A stretch of 64,000 nt of DNA from Pseudomonas frederiksbergensis (GCF_001874645.1 NZ_CP017886.1:4888501-4952500); one strand, 5' to 3'. Positions 9,109-19,133 are shown, numbered from the stretch's first letter. The notes: generated by a model not told the origin, from the letters alone. Numbers and translations are program-made.

Positions 9109-9786
9109 ATGATGTTGCCGGTACTTTCCCGATCCCGCTTCGCCTTGCTGGCCGCGGCCTGTGTCTTGAGCCTGGCCGGTTGTGCCGGGAGCGTGCAACC
9201 TGACATTCAGCGTTTGCCTGAGCGCGTCGAACTCAGTGGTATGCCGTTTTACCGTGGCGAAGCCTACCAAAGCGGGCCGCAATCCCTGGCGAGCATGCTT
9301 TCCCAGCAAGGCATCGTGATTACCCCGGGGCTGCTCGACAAGCCGCTGCATTTACCGGGCGCCGAGGCGCAGTTGCAGCAGAATATGCAGAACCTGGCGC
9401 GTGAATACGGGATGGTCGTGTATCCGCTGGACAGCAATCTGCCGGCGTTGTTGACCCAGGTCGCGGCGGGTTACCCGGTGTTGCTGCGCTTCAGTGAGGG
9501 CTCGGCATTCTGGAAAGAGCCGAGGTACGCGATTCTCGCCGGCTACAACCGTCACAAGCAGACGGTGCTGCTGCGTTCCGGAATGGACCGCCGCTTGTTG
9601 ATGAGCTTCAAATCGTTTGAGTCTGCCTTCCAAAACGCGGGCGGTTGGGCAGTGCTGATTCAGGGGCCGACCCAGATTCCGGCCAAGGTTGACCCGCAGC
9701 GCTGGCTCAAAGCCGCTGATGATCTGGCCCGGGCTGGACAGGAGCAGGCGGCAACCAAGGCGACCAAGGCATTGGCTACTCATTAA
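9109..9786 (+). CDS. Degenerate C39-peptidase-like lipoprotein (PA2778-type family)
   Basis: 225 residues with a lipoprotein signal peptide (lipobox LAGC, Cys25) and a domain that aligns by eye with C39-type cysteine peptidases: the block YQSGPQSLASML corresponds to the family's YQCGPAALAT, and the block PRYAILAGYN corresponds to WHYAVVVGYD. The catalytic Cys is therefore Ser55 and the catalytic His is Arg139. I infer that it is not a cysteine peptidase, but a binding or scaffold lipoprotein. A GTG one codon upstream is an alternative start. Followed by a GC hairpin at 9801-9822. Confidence 0.75.
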   Translation: MMLPVLSRSRFALLAAACVLSLAGCAGSVQPDIQRLPERVELSGMPFYRGEAYQSGPQSLASMLSQQGIVITPGLLDKPLHLPGAEAQLQQNMQNLAREYGMVVYPLDSNLPALLTQVAAGYPVLLRFSEGSAFWKEPRYAILAGYNRHKQTVLLRSGMDRRLLMSFKSFESAFQNAGGWAVLIQGPTQIPAKVDPQRWLKAADDLARAGQEQAATKATKALATH

Positions 9787-9800
9787 TCGAGCCGAATAAA

Positions 9801-9822
9801 AACGGCGCCTTGAGGCGCCGTT
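9801..9822. terminator. GC-rich hairpin after the C39-like gene
   Basis: AACGGCGCC / GGCGCCGTT with a TTGA loop. The T tract is poor, so it may act as an mRNA end stabiliser rather than a full terminator. Confidence 0.6.
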
Positions 9823-9831
9823 ATCGATAAA

Positions 9832-9861
9832 GGTCCCCGACTCATGTCGCGGGCCTTTTTT
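9832..9861. terminator. Hairpin with T tract between convergent genes
   Basis: GGTCCCCGAC pairs with GTCGCGGGCC with one mismatch, and TTTTTT follows on the plus strand. It terminates the plus transcript and lies just past the pbpG stop. Confidence 0.65.
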
Positions 9862-9868
9862 CGTGCGC

Positions 9869-10810
9869 TTATTTGCCGGTCTGCGCCATGCCGCTACCTT
9901 GACGATGTTGCAGATTTTTCTCGGCTTTGTATTGCAGGGCAACACTCGGCGCGGAAGTGCTCTTGCCGGTTTCAACCCATTGACGAATCCGTGCGGCGTC
10001 CGCGAAGTGGGTGTATTTGCCGAAAGCATCGAGAATCACCAGCGAAACCGGGCGATTACCCATGCTCGTCACCAATACCAGGCAGTGGCCAGCCTGGTTG
10101 GTAAAGCCGGTCTTGGTCAGCTTGATGTCCCAATTGGCCTTGTTGATCAGGTGGTCGGTGTTGTGAAAACCCAAGGAATAGTTGGGCCTGCGGAACGTCA
10201 CGGTTTTTTCCTTGGTAGTGCTCAGTTGGCTCAGCATCGGGTACTTGCGTGCAGCCTGGAGCAATTTGCTCAGGTCGCGGGCCGTGGAAACGTTGTGGAC
10301 TGACAGGCCGGTCGGTTCGACGTAATGGGTGCTGGTCATGCCCAGCGCTTTGGCCTTGGCGTTCATTGCCGCGATAAAGGCCGCGTAGCCGCCAGGATAG
10401 TGGTGGGCCAGGCTCGCGGCGGCACGATTTTCCGAGGACATGAGTGCAATCTGCAGCATTTCCCTGCGCGACAGTTCGCTATTGAGTTTGACCCGGGAAA
10501 ATACACCTTTCATTTCCGGGGTGTCGCTGATCGATACGGAAATGTATTCGTCCATATTCTGCTTGGCGTCCAGCACGATCAGCCCGGTCATCAATTTGGT
10601 CACCGAGGCGATCGGCACGATCACGTCCGGGTTGCTGGCATAGATGACTTTGTCGGTTTGCAGATCGATCAGCATCGCGCTGCCGGAAGCGATGCGCAGA
10701 TGTGAGTTGTCTCGGGGCGCTGCGGTGGTTTCACGAGCATCGACGTTCGACGTGATGACACTGCCTGAAAAAGCAAAAAGAAGACTCAGGATGGAAAGAC
10801 GGATTTTCAC
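9869..10810 (-). CDS. pbpG: D-alanyl-D-alanine endopeptidase (PBP7)
   Basis: 313 residues from a GTG ([16 protein letters not shown]), chosen because it begins a proper Sec signal peptide cleaved near VDA; an upstream TTG would add 13 unlikely residues. The serine beta-lactamase/DacA fold is complete: SVTK with nucleophile Ser69, the SEN motif in LMSSENRAA, and KTG in [14 protein letters not shown]7 hydrolyses D-Ala-meso-DAP cross-links in the periplasm. It lacks a C-terminal membrane anchor, as usual for PBP7, and ends in a Gln-rich tail. It is monocistronic. Confidence 0.9.
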   Translation of the reverse strand: MKIRLSILSLLFAFSGSVITSNVDARETTAAPRDNSHLRIASGSAMLIDLQTDKVIYASNPDVIVPIASVTKLMTGLIVLDAKQNMDEYISVSISDTPEMKGVFSRVKLNSELSRREMLQIALMSSENRAAASLAHHYPGGYAAFIAAMNAKAKALGMTSTHYVEPTGLSVHNVSTARDLSKLLQAARKYPMLSQLSTTKEKTVTFRRPNYSLGFHNTDHLINKANWDIKLTKTGFTNQAGHCLVLVTSMGNRPVSLVILDAFGKYTHFADAARIRQWVETGKSTSAPSVALQYKAEKNLQHRQGSGMAQTGK

Positions 10811-11012
10811 GCGAGTAGACTCGATAAATGTGGGTATACCGTTTTGCAACGGGCTGTTTCCAGAAAAGCGTTACATTTTATGAGCGTAGTTGAGGAACTG
10901 TCGAATGTTCTTCGAGGGGCAGATCAAACCCCTTCTTTTCGTCTAAAAAACGGGGGTTTACGACGAGCTGACGTTGTATGGCGGTTTGGGCGATGTTCGA
11001 TGTGATGCCTTA

Positions 11013-11049
11013 AACAAGGAACCCCGCCAATTGGCGGGGTTCCTTGTTT
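11013..11049. terminator. Bidirectional terminator downstream of folD
   Basis: AACAAGGAACCCCGCC pairs perfectly with GGCGGGGTTCCTTGTT around an AATT loop. The hairpin serves folD on the minus strand. Confidence 0.85.
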
Positions 11050-11070
11050 GACCTCAGGGGAAATCTACAC

Positions 11071-11925
11071 TCAGCCGTGCAGGGTTTCCGCAGCGTACAG
11101 TGTGTTTTCCAGCAGGCAGGCGCGAGTCATCGGGCCGACACCGCCGGGTACTGGAGTAATCCATCCAGCACGGGGCAGGGCGGTTTCATAAACCACATCG
11201 CCTACCAGCTTGCCATCTTCCTGGCGGTTGATGCCGACGTCGATGACGATGGCACCCTCCTTGATCCACTCACCTTTAACCAGGCCAGGTTTGCCGGCGG
11301 CGACTACAACCAGATCAGCGCGACCGACGTGGCCGGCCAGATCCTTGGTGAAGCGGTGGGTGACGGTCACGGTGCAACCGGCCAGCAGCAATTCCATCGC
11401 CATTGGACGACCGACGATATTGGAAGCGCCGACAACGACTGCATCCATCCCATACAGATCGGCACCTGTGCTTTCCAGTAAGGTCATGATGCCTTTAGGG
11501 GTGCAGGGGCGCAGCAAGGGGATGCGTTGTGCCAGGCGGCCGACGTTATAAGGATGGAAACCATCCACGTCTTTGTCCGGACGAATGCGCTCCAGCAGTT
11601 TGGAGGCGTCAAGGTGCTCAGGCAGAGGAAGCTGCAGCAGCACGCCGTCGATGTTCGGGTCGTCATTAAGACGGTCGATCAGCTCGGTCAGGGCTTGCTG
11701 GGTGGTGTCGGAGGGCAGGTCATAGGCTTGGGAAAGGAAGCCGACCTCTTCACAGTCTTTACGCTTGTGCGAGACATAAACCTGAGAGGCGGGATCGCTG
11801 CCGACCAGAATCACCGCGAGGCCTGGCGTGCGCAGACCTTGCTGGCGACGCTCGGTGACACGTTTGGCGATCTGCTGGCGCAGGCTGGCGGCGATCGATT
11901 TGCCGTCGATTAGTTGTGCAGTCAT
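11071..11925 (-). CDS. folD: Bifunctional methylenetetrahydrofolate dehydrogenase/cyclohydrolase
   Basis: 284 residues, the normal FolD length. The catalytic region [14 protein letters not shown] contains the conserved Tyr and Lys, and the signature [16 protein letters not shown] occurs as [15 protein letters not shown]. The NADP-binding stretch [15 protein letters not shown] and the C-terminal [10 protein letters not shown] are also present. The enzyme interconverts 5,10-methylene- and 10-formyl-tetrahydrofolate in the cytosol. It is divergent from the tRNA cluster, the same neighbourhood as in P. aeruginosa. Confidence 0.95.
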   Translation of the reverse strand: MTAQLIDGKSIAASLRQQIAKRVTERRQQGLRTPGLAVILVGSDPASQVYVSHKRKDCEEVGFLSQAYDLPSDTTQQALTELIDRLNDDPNIDGVLLQLPLPEHLDASKLLERIRPDKDVDGFHPYNVGRLAQRIPLLRPCTPKGIMTLLESTGADLYGMDAVVVGASNIVGRPMAMELLLAGCTVTVTHRFTKDLAGHVGRADLVVVAAGKPGLVKGEWIKEGAIVIDVGINRQEDGKLVGDVVYETALPRAGWITPVPGGVGPMTRACLLENTLYAAETLHG

Positions 11926-12057
11926 TGCGCGTGATTAACCATCGAGAGGGGGAAGAAAAGAGAACGCATTCTCGCATGCCAGAACGTGAGGGCAAAGGCG
12001 CTTGGTCTGCAAATTCCCCTAAGCCCTTTAATTAAATGAATTTTTTTCAAAAAAGTG

Positions 12058-12086
12058 TTGACGACCTTCAGGCTCACCTATAACAT
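12058..12086 (+). promoter_or_regulatory. Likely sigma-70 promoter of the tRNA cluster
   Basis: TTGACG at 12058 and TATAAC/TAACAT at 12079-12086, spacer 15-17 bp, followed by a G+C-rich discriminator region typical of stable-RNA promoters. The AT-rich tract just upstream (run of T then A) could be an UP element. Confidence 0.55.
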
Positions 12087-12205
12087 TCGTCGCACTTGTC
12101 GGGCACAGCCTAGCACTGGTTAAGAAGGTCGAGCAGAATTGTTGTTTGATTCAGCAAGACTGAAAGCACTTAGTTTGTAATCGTCCAAGAATACAGATTA
12201 ACAAG

Positions 12206-12282
12206 GCGCCCGTAGCTCAGCTGGATAGAGCATCCGCCTTCTAAGCGGATGGTCGCAGGTTCGAGTCCTGCCGGGTGCGCCA
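12206..12282 (+). tRNA. tRNA-Arg (UCU)
   Basis: 77 nt. The acceptor stem GCGCCCG/CGGGTGC, the anticodon loop CTTCTAA, the T arm GCAGG-TTCGAGT-CCTGC and an encoded CCA end are all present. Confidence 0.95.
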
Positions 12283-12322
12283 TTAGGCAGCTTTGGCACA
12301 AGTAACGCAACATGGCAATATG

Positions 12323-12398
12323 GTGGGCGTAGCTCAGTTGGTAGAGCACGGGATTGTGACTCCCGTTGTCGAGGGTTCGATCCCCTTCGTCCACCCCA
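12323..12398 (+). tRNA. tRNA-His (GUG)
   Basis: 76 nt. Acceptor GTGGGCG/CGTCCAC, anticodon loop TTGTGAC and encoded CCA. The genomic G immediately 5' can supply the extra G(-1) needed by histidyl-tRNA synthetase. Confidence 0.95.
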
Positions 12399-12404
12399 TA
12401 TTTA

Positions 12405-12438
12405 GAAAGGCGCCAGATTAATAATCTGGCGCCTTTGC
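12405..12438. terminator. Perfect hairpin between tRNA-His and tRNA-Leu
   Basis: AAGGCGCCAGATT pairs with AATCTGGCGCCTT and is followed by TGCTTT. It would end the Arg-His transcript or serve as a processing hairpin before tRNA-Leu. Confidence 0.7.
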
Positions 12439-12454
12439 TTTAAAAGCTTGATAC

Positions 12455-12539
12455 GCGGATGTGGTGGAATTGGTAGACACACTGGATTTAGGTTCCAGCG
12501 CCGCAAGGTGTGAGAGTTCGAGTCTCTCCGTCCGCACCA
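12455..12539 (+). tRNA. tRNA-Leu (UAG)
   Basis: 85 nt class II tRNA with a long variable arm. Acceptor GCGGATG, anticodon loop TTTAGGT and encoded CCA are present. Confidence 0.95.
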
Positions 12540-12993
12540 GTTAAGTAGCTATTTAATAGCAGAAGACGGCGCAGAACCTGAAAGGGTCTGCGCCGTTTTT
12601 GTTTCAGTCGGCCGTGGTTTACGATTCGGCTGCGGACTTTGTGCTGGCAGGGTGCTCGGTTCATCGGCAACGTGTTTCTCTCGATAATGTGTTTCTCGAT
12701 GCTGCCCGATTTGCCCGTCGGTCTCCTTGTGAGACCGGCAGTCAGGGATGTGACTGCTGATTCTTTCTTGCTTATATATAGAAGGCATAGAGGGGTTGGC
12801 GCAGAGCCCTGGCGTGATTCGCTGTATTTGCTCCCATGGCGAGGCTCAACCGCTTGTCCCCGCCGATAAATTGCCTGCTGCTTTTTTACCCGTTTTCAGT
12901 AGGGTGACTTCTTGAGTTTGACCCACTAGAATGCATGCCCTTGATTCTGGGGTCGGAAACGGCCGGCTAACGTCTGTGCAACGAGGAATATCC
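12540..12993. other. Intergenic region tRNA-Leu to tig
   Basis: Holds the tRNA terminator at 12565-12600, a GGTCTCCTTGTGAGACC hairpin near 12719-12736, and presumably the tig promoter. The stretch 12600-12930 shows no convincing gene. Confidence 0.6.
12565..12600 (+). terminator. Terminator of the tRNA cluster
   Basis: ACGGCGCAGA(A)CC pairs with GGGTCTGCGCCGT and a TTTTT run follows. Confidence 0.85.
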
Positions 12994-14304
12994 ATGCAAG
13001 TTTCTGTTGAAAATACTTCTGCTCTTGAGCGCCGCATGAGCATCACCGTGCCAGCTGAGCGCATTGAGACTCAAGTCAACAAGCGTCTGCAGCAGACTGC
13101 CCAAAAGGCCAAGATTGCAGGCTTCCGTCCTGGCAAAGTGCCAATGAGTGAAATCAAGCGTCGCTTTGGCGCTGATGCACGTCAGGAAGCTGTAGGCGAT
13201 GTGATCCAGTCTTCCTTCTACGAAGCTGTTGTTGAGCAAAAGCTGAACCCAGCTGGCGCTCCTTCGATTGAGCCTAAGTCGATCGAAGCTGGCAAAGATC
13301 TGGAATACGTTGCGATTTTCGAAGTGTTTCCGGAGTTCACCGTTGCCGGTTTCGAATCCATCGCTGTCGAGCGCCTGAGCGCTGACGTGGCGGACGCCGA
13401 TCTGGACAAAATGCTGGAAATCCTGCGCAAGCAGAACGTTCGTTTTGAAATTGCCGATCGTGCAGCTCAGAACGAAGACCAACTGAACATCGATTTCATT
13501 GGCAAGGTTGACGGTGAAGTGTTCGCCGGTGGTTCCGCCAAGGGCACTCAGCTGGTTCTGGGTTCCGGCCGCATGATCCCTGGCTTCGAAGAAGGCCTGG
13601 TTGGCGCTAAAGCGGGCGAAGAGCGCGTTCTGAACCTGACCTTCCCTGAGAACTATCAGAACCTCGACCTGGCTAACAAGGCAGCCGAGTTCACCGTCAC
13701 TGTTAACACTGTTTCCGAGCCGAAACTGCCTGAGCTGACCGAAGAATTCTTCGCTCAGTTCGGTATTAAAGAGTCTGGTATCGACGGTTTCCGCACCGAA
13801 GTTCGTAAGAACATGGAGCGCGAGCTGCGTCAGGCGATCAAATCCAAGGTCAAGAATCAGGTAATGGACGGTCTGCTGGCCGCCAACCCGATCGAAGTGC
13901 CTAAGGCTCTGCTGTCCAACGAGGTTGATCGTCTGCGCGTTCAGGCTGTTCAGCAGTTCGGTGGCAACATCAAGCCTGATCAACTGCCGGCCGAGCTGTT
14001 CGAAGAACAAGCCAAGCGTCGCGTAGTGCTGGGTCTGGTGGTGGCTGAAGTGGTCAAGCAATACGACCTCAAGCCTGACGAAACCCGCGTTCGCGAGCTG
14101 ATTCAGGAAATGGCTTCGGCGTATCAGGAGCCTGAGCAGGTTGTGTCCTGGTACTACAAGAACGACCAGCAACTGAACGAAGTCCGTTCGGTTGTGCTGG
14201 AAGAGCAAGTTGTGGATACTGTTCTGCAGAAAGCTAGCGTGACCGACAAATCGGTCTCTTACGAAGAAGCGGTCAAGCCGGTAGAAGCTCCACAAGCCGA
14301 CTGA
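12994..14304 (+). CDS. tig: Trigger factor, ribosome-associated chaperone
   Basis: 436 residues, the usual length for pseudomonads. The start [20 protein letters not shown] follows ACGAGG 8 bp upstream; the longer frame has no support. The N-terminal ribosome-binding domain holds the loop around [17 protein letters not shown], the middle PPIase (FKBP-like) domain holds [14 protein letters not shown] and [12 protein letters not shown], and a helical C-terminal chaperone domain follows. It binds nascent chains at ribosomal protein L23. It begins the tig-clpP-clpX-lon block. Confidence 0.96.
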   Translation: MQVSVENTSALERRMSITVPAERIETQVNKRLQQTAQKAKIAGFRPGKVPMSEIKRRFGADARQEAVGDVIQSSFYEAVVEQKLNPAGAPSIEPKSIEAGKDLEYVAIFEVFPEFTVAGFESIAVERLSADVADADLDKMLEILRKQNVRFEIADRAAQNEDQLNIDFIGKVDGEVFAGGSAKGTQLVLGSGRMIPGFEEGLVGAKAGEERVLNLTFPENYQNLDLANKAAEFTVTVNTVSEPKLPELTEEFFAQFGIKESGIDGFRTEVRKNMERELRQAIKSKVKNQVMDGLLAANPIEVPKALLSNEVDRLRVQAVQQFGGNIKPDQLPAELFEEQAKRRVVLGLVVAEVVKQYDLKPDETRVRELIQEMASAYQEPEQVVSWYYKNDQQLNEVRSVVLEEQVVDTVLQKASVTDKSVSYEEAVKPVEAPQAD

Positions 14305-14331
14305 TTGTTTTTGCGTTAGAAGCACACACCA

Positions 14332-14356
14332 TAAGCCAGCTTTCGAGCTGGCTTAT
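14332..14356 (+). terminator. Hairpin between tig and clpP
   Basis: ATAAGCCAGCT / AGCTGGCTTAT with a TTCG loop. No T run follows, so partial attenuation or mRNA protection is more likely than full termination. Confidence 0.6.
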
Positions 14357-14396
14357 GCGTATTCAAGACATAACTATTTGGGAGTGACTGCAGAGC

Positions 14397-15032
14397 ATGT
14401 TCCGTAATTCGTATATTCAGCAGAACTCTGATATCCAGGCCGCAGGCGGCCTGGTCCCGATGGTTGTCGAGCAATCCGCTCGTGGCGAGCGCGCCTATGA
14501 CATCTACTCGCGCCTTCTCAAGGAGCGAGTGATCTTTCTGGTTGGCCCGGTAGAGGACTACATGGCCAATCTGATTTGTGCGCAACTGCTATTCCTTGAA
14601 GCGGAAAACCCGGACAAGGACATCCATCTCTATATCAACTCCCCGGGCGGTTCGGTGACGGCGGGCATGTCGATCTATGACACCATGCAGTTCATCAAGC
14701 CAAACGTGTCGACCACCTGTATCGGTCAGGCCTGCAGCATGGGCGCATTCCTGTTGACCGCCGGTGCCCCAGGCAAACGTTACTGCTTGCCGAACTCGCG
14801 TGTGATGATTCACCAGCCACTGGGCGGCTTCCAGGGGCAGGCGTCGGATATCGAAATCCATGCCAAGGAAATCCTCTTCATCCGTGAGCGTCTCAACACG
14901 TTGATGGCCAAGCATAGCGGGCACACTCTTGAAGAAATCGAGCGCGATACCAACCGCGATAACTTCATGAGTGCAGAAGCCGCGCGTGCGTATGGGTTGA
15001 TCGATGAAGTGATCACCCAGCGCCCCGCTTAA
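14397..15032 (+). CDS. clpP: ATP-dependent Clp protease proteolytic subunit
   Basis: 211 residues. The catalytic triad is visible: Ser114 in [11 protein letters not shown], His139 in [11 protein letters not shown] and an Asp in the [12 protein letters not shown] region. A short N-terminal propeptide precedes [10 protein letters not shown] as in other ClpP1 proteins. It forms tetradecamers that degrade proteins delivered by ClpX or ClpA. It lies 92 bp after tig and 112 bp before clpX. Confidence 0.96.
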   Translation: MFRNSYIQQNSDIQAAGGLVPMVVEQSARGERAYDIYSRLLKERVIFLVGPVEDYMANLICAQLLFLEAENPDKDIHLYINSPGGSVTAGMSIYDTMQFIKPNVSTTCIGQACSMGAFLLTAGAPGKRYCLPNSRVMIHQPLGGFQGQASDIEIHAKEILFIRERLNTLMAKHSGHTLEEIERDTNRDNFMSAEAARAYGLIDEVITQRPA

Positions 15033-15081
15033 AATAAGCAGCTCAAAATAGGCTTGGTCGGCAGGTCTGATCACCGGCGGG

Positions 15082-15110
15082 CTTGAAAAAGCCCGCAATA
15101 GCCTTCATCT
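15082..15110 (+). promoter_or_regulatory. Sigma-32-like promoter upstream of clpX
   Basis: CTTGAAA at 15082, a 14-bp spacer, then CTTCATCT at 15103-15110, close to the heat-shock consensus CTTGAAA-N13/14-CCCCATNT. The -35 element lies inside a hairpin (GCGGGCTT/AAGCCCGC, 15075-15096) that probably also ends part of the clpP transcript. Confidence 0.6.
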
Positions 15111-15144
15111 TGTGTTGCAAGCCTATCGGATTTGGATCGAACGA

Positions 15145-16428
15145 ATGACTGACACCCGCAACGGCGAGGACAACGGCAAGCTGCTCTATTGCTCCTTCTG
15201 TGGCAAAAGCCAGCATGAAGTGCGCAAATTGATTGCCGGCCCCTCGGTCTTTATCTGCGACGAGTGCGTCGACCTGTGCAACGACATCATCCGCGAGGAG
15301 GTGCAGGAAGCACAGGCCGAAAGCAGCGCGCATAAATTGCCTTCGCCTAAAGAAATCAGCGGCATCCTTGATCAGTACGTGATTGGTCAGGAGCGTGCGA
15401 AAAAGGTTTTGGCCGTAGCGGTGTACAACCACTACAAACGCCTCAATCAGCGTGACAAAAAGAATGACGATGTCGAACTCGGCAAAAGCAACATCTTGCT
15501 GATCGGCCCTACAGGCTCGGGTAAAACCCTGCTTGCTGAAACGCTGGCCCGTTTGCTGAATGTGCCTTTCACTATCGCTGACGCAACCACCCTCACCGAG
15601 GCAGGTTACGTGGGTGAAGACGTTGAAAACATCATTCAGAAACTGTTGCAGAAGTGTGACTACGACGTAGAAAAAGCTCAAATGGGCATTGTCTACATCG
15701 ATGAAATCGACAAGATTTCGCGCAAGTCTGACAACCCGTCCATCACCCGGGACGTTTCCGGTGAAGGCGTGCAGCAGGCCCTGCTCAAGTTGATCGAAGG
15801 TACGGTCGCTTCCGTTCCGCCTCAAGGTGGTCGCAAGCACCCGCAGCAGGAATTCCTTCAGGTCGACACCCGTAACATCCTGTTCATCTGCGGCGGTGCG
15901 TTCTCCGGTCTGGAAAAGGTTATTCAAAACCGTTCCACCCGTGGCGGCATTGGTTTCAACGCAGAAGTTCGCAGCAAGGAAGAAGGCAAGAAGGTAGGGG
16001 AGTCCCTGCGTGAAGTCGAACCTGACGATCTGGTCAAGTTCGGTCTGATCCCGGAATTCGTCGGTCGTCTGCCGGTCCTTGCAACGCTGGACGAGCTCGA
16101 TGAGGCTGCGCTGATGCAGATTCTCACCGAGCCGAAAAATGCTCTGACCAAACAGTATGCCAAGCTGTTCGAGATGGAAGGCGTAGACCTGGAGTTCCGG
16201 GCCGATGCACTGAAATCGGTTGCCAAGCGTGCGCTGGAACGCAAAACCGGTGCCCGTGGATTGCGCTCGATCCTCGAAGGTGTGCTGCTCGACACTATGT
16301 ATGAGATCCCCTCGCAGTCCGAGGTGAGTAAAGTAGTGATCGATGAAAGCGTTATAGAAGGCAAGTCCAAGCCACTGTATATCTACGAAAACAGTGAGCC
16401 GGCTGCCAAGGCAGCGCCAGACGCGTAA
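15145..16428 (+). CDS. clpX: ClpX ATPase, unfoldase of ClpXP
   Basis: 427 residues from [16 protein letters not shown]. The N-terminal zinc domain has the four cysteines of CSFC...CDECVDLC. The AAA+ core has Walker [13 protein letters not shown], Walker [11 protein letters not shown], and the IGF-type ClpP-binding loop region [12 protein letters not shown] (the RGF/IGF loop itself reads RGGIGFNAE). The longer upstream start adds 11 residues across the promoter and is rejected. It is followed by a terminator. Confidence 0.96.
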   Translation: MTDTRNGEDNGKLLYCSFCGKSQHEVRKLIAGPSVFICDECVDLCNDIIREEVQEAQAESSAHKLPSPKEISGILDQYVIGQERAKKVLAVAVYNHYKRLNQRDKKNDDVELGKSNILLIGPTGSGKTLLAETLARLLNVPFTIADATTLTEAGYVGEDVENIIQKLLQKCDYDVEKAQMGIVYIDEIDKISRKSDNPSITRDVSGEGVQQALLKLIEGTVASVPPQGGRKHPQQEFLQVDTRNILFICGGAFSGLEKVIQNRSTRGGIGFNAEVRSKEEGKKVGESLREVEPDDLVKFGLIPEFVGRLPVLATLDELDEAALMQILTEPKNALTKQYAKLFEMEGVDLEFRADALKSVAKRALERKTGARGLRSILEGVLLDTMYEIPSQSEVSKVVIDESVIEGKSKPLYIYENSEPAAKAAPDA

Positions 16429-16449
16429 GCGTCGCACTGCTGGATTCAA

Positions 16450-16477
16450 GAAGGGGCCTTCGGGCCCCTTTTCTTTT
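16450..16477 (+). terminator. Rho-independent terminator after clpX
   Basis: AAGGGGCC-TTCG-GGCCCCTT followed by TTCTTTT. Confidence 0.9.
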
Positions 16478-16502
16478 AGCGGGTTTAAGTACCTTCTTTA
16501 AG

Positions 16503-16531
16503 CTTGTTTTTTTTCAAGGCAGCCCCCATCT
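16503..16531 (+). promoter_or_regulatory. Sigma-32-like promoter of lon
   Basis: CTTGTTT at 16503, a 14-bp spacer, and CCCCATCT at 16524-16531, an exact match to the heat-shock -10. The expected start of transcription is about 50 bp before the lon ATG. Confidence 0.65.
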
Positions 16532-16589
16532 TGGTTTCAAGCTTACTTCCATCTGTTTCCGGCCTTATGGCCGCCGTAGAGGCGAAATC

Positions 16590-18986
16590 ATGAAGACAAC
16601 CATCGAATTGCCTCTCCTGCCATTGCGTGATGTTGTGGTTTATCCGCACATGGTTATCCCGCTGTTCGTGGGGCGCGAGAAATCTATCGAAGCCCTCGAG
16701 GCCGCGATGACGGGCGACAAGCAGATCCTTCTGCTGGCCCAGAGAAATCCTGCTGACGACGATCCCGGTGAAGACGCACTTTATCGCGTCGGTACTGTCG
16801 CGACGGTTCTGCAGCTGCTCAAGCTGCCTGACGGCACGGTCAAAGTGCTGGTTGAAGGCGAGCAGCGTGGCGCGGTTGAGCGTTTCAGCGAAGTCGACGG
16901 CCATTGCCGTGCCGAGGTTTCGTTGATTGACGAAGTCGACGCTCCCGAGCGCGAGTCGGAAGTGTTTGTCCGCAGCTTGCTGTCGCAATTTGAACAATAC
17001 GTTCAGCTGGGCAAGAAGGTTCCGGCTGAAGTCCTGTCGTCGCTCAACAGCATCGATGAGCCAAGCCGCCTGGTCGATACCATGGCCGCGCACATGGCGC
17101 TGAAGATCGAGCAGAAGCAGGAAATCCTCGAGATCATCGATTTGTCGGCCCGGGTCGAGCACGTTCTGGCATTGCTGGACGCCGAGATCGATCTGCTGCA
17201 AGTCGAAAAACGCATTCGTGGCCGCGTCAAGAAGCAAATGGAACGCAGCCAGCGCGAGTACTACCTGAATGAGCAGATGAAGGCCATTCAGAAAGAGCTG
17301 GGCGATAGCGAAGAAGGTCATAACGAAGTCGAAGAGCTGAAAAAGCGCATCGATGCCGCAGGCTTGCCAAAAGACGCGCTGATCAAGGCTCAGGCCGAGC
17401 TGAACAAGCTCAAACAAATGTCACCGATGTCTGCGGAAGCGACCGTTGTGCGCTCCTACCTCGACTGGCTGGTCCAGGTGCCGTGGAAGGCTCAAAGCAA
17501 GGTTCGTCTGGATCTTGCGCGCGCAGAAGACATTCTTGACGCTGACCACTATGGTCTGGAAGAAGTCAAAGAGCGGATTCTCGAATACCTCGCCGTGCAA
17601 AAACGCGTGAAGAAAATCCGCGGTCCGGTGTTGTGCCTGGTCGGTCCTCCTGGTGTGGGTAAGACCTCTCTGGCGGAGTCGATTGCCCATGCTACAAACC
17701 GTAAATTCGTGCGCATGGCCCTCGGCGGCGTACGCGATGAGGCAGAAATTCGTGGTCATCGCCGGACTTATATCGGTTCGATGCCAGGAAGATTGATTCA
17801 AAAGATGACAAAGGTTGGCGTACGCAACCCGCTGTTCCTGCTCGATGAAATCGACAAGATGGGCAGCGACATGCGTGGCGATCCGGCATCGGCTTTGCTG
17901 GAAGTGCTTGATCCTGAGCAAAACCACAATTTCAACGATCACTATCTGGAAGTCGACTACGACCTGTCCGATGTGATGTTCCTTTGCACCTCGAACTCGA
18001 TGAACATTCCACCGGCGCTGCTCGACCGGATGGAAGTGATTCGTCTGCCGGGTTACACCGAAGACGAGAAGATCAACATCGCCGTCAAATACCTTTCGCC
18101 CAAGCAGATTCAGGCCAACGGCTTGAAAAAAGGCGAGCTGGAATTCGACGCCGAGGCGATCCGCGACATCATTCGTTACTACACCCGTGAAGCTGGTGTA
18201 CGTGGGCTTGAGCGCCAGATTGCCAAGGTTTGCCGCAAGACGGTCAAAGAACATGCAATGGAAAAACACTTCTCGGTGAAAGTCACTGCCGAGATGCTGG
18301 AGCACTTCCTCGGCGTACGCAAATTCCGATACGGCCTGGCCGAGCAGCAGGATCAGGTGGGGCAGGTGACTGGCTTGGCCTGGACTCAGGTGGGCGGGGA
18401 GTTGTTGACCATCGAAGCGGCGGTGGTGCCGGGTAAAGGTCAACTGATCAAGACCGGTTCGCTGGGCGATGTGATGGTCGAATCGATCACTGCTGCATTG
18501 ACGGTTGTTCGCAGTCGCGCGAAAAGCCTGGGAATCCCGCTGGACTTCCACGAGAAGCGCGACACCCACATCCACATGCCGGAAGGGGCGACGCCTAAAG
18601 ACGGTCCTAGTGCGGGTGTAGGCATGTGCACGGCACTGGTCTCGGCATTGACCGGGATCCCGGTGCGTGCTGATGTTGCCATGACCGGCGAAATCACCTT
18701 GCGCGGCCAGGTTCTGGCGATCGGTGGACTTAAGGAAAAACTGCTGGCGGCACACCGCGGCGGGATCAAGACGGTGATCATTCCTGAAGAGAATGTTCGC
18801 GATTTGAAGGAAATTCCCGACAATATCAAGCGGGACCTTCAGATTAAACCGGTTAAATGGATTGACGAGGTCCTGCAAATTGCGCTGCAATACGCGCCGG
18901 AGCCCTTGCCGGATGTGGCTCCCGAGATAGTTGCAAAGGATGAGAAACGCGAGTCTGACTCTAAGGAAAGAATTAGCACGCACTAA
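16590..18986 (+). CDS. lon: ATP-dependent protease Lon
   Basis: 798 residues. The N-terminal substrate domain (about 1-200) begins LPLLPLRDVVVYPHMVIPLF. A coiled middle segment precedes the AAA+ domain with Walker A GPPGVGKTSLAES and Walker B LFLLDEIDKM. The C-terminal peptidase domain has the catalytic serine in TPKDGPSAGVGM and the partner lysine downstream in GLKEKLLAAHRGG. It degrades damaged and regulatory proteins in the cytosol. It has its own heat-shock-like promoter, separate from clpX. Confidence 0.96.
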   Translation: MKTTIELPLLPLRDVVVYPHMVIPLFVGREKSIEALEAAMTGDKQILLLAQRNPADDDPGEDALYRVGTVATVLQLLKLPDGTVKVLVEGEQRGAVERFSEVDGHCRAEVSLIDEVDAPERESEVFVRSLLSQFEQYVQLGKKVPAEVLSSLNSIDEPSRLVDTMAAHMALKIEQKQEILEIIDLSARVEHVLALLDAEIDLLQVEKRIRGRVKKQMERSQREYYLNEQMKAIQKELGDSEEGHNEVEELKKRIDAAGLPKDALIKAQAELNKLKQMSPMSAEATVVRSYLDWLVQVPWKAQSKVRLDLARAEDILDADHYGLEEVKERILEYLAVQKRVKKIRGPVLCLVGPPGVGKTSLAESIAHATNRKFVRMALGGVRDEAEIRGHRRTYIGSMPGRLIQKMTKVGVRNPLFLLDEIDKMGSDMRGDPASALLEVLDPEQNHNFNDHYLEVDYDLSDVMFLCTSNSMNIPPALLDRMEVIRLPGYTEDEKINIAVKYLSPKQIQANGLKKGELEFDAEAIRDIIRYYTREAGVRGLERQIAKVCRKTVKEHAMEKHFSVKVTAEMLEHFLGVRKFRYGLAEQQDQVGQVTGLAWTQVGGELLTIEAAVVPGKGQLIKTGSLGDVMVESITAALTVVRSRAKSLGIPLDFHEKRDTHIHMPEGATPKDGPSAGVGMCTALVSALTGIPVRADVAMTGEITLRGQVLAIGGLKEKLLAAHRGGIKTVIIPEENVRDLKEIPDNIKRDLQIKPVKWIDEVLQIALQYAPEPLPDVAPEIVAKDEKRESDSKERISTH

Positions 18987-19010
18987 TACGTATTAGCTTG
19001 GGGGGCTTTC

Positions 19011-19040
19011 TTGACAGCTTTTTAGAGCCCTTGTTATAAA
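19011..19040 (+). promoter_or_regulatory. Sigma-70 promoter of hupB
   Basis: A consensus TTGACA at 19011 and TATAAA at 19035 with an 18-bp spacer. Transcription would begin about 85 bp before the hupB start codon. Confidence 0.65.
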
Positions 19041-19133
19041 GCGGCTCTTAAGTGTCTGTAGGCCATTCAGCACTCGTTTTTGCTTTCACCAAAAAACTTA
19101 GAATCATCTCAAATAGATATAAGGGGACTTAGA

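Noticed and set aside
12967..14325. Long minus-strand open frame (452 codons) opposite tig
   Set aside because: It is the shadow of the trigger factor gene; codon use, motifs and ribosome sites support only the plus strand.
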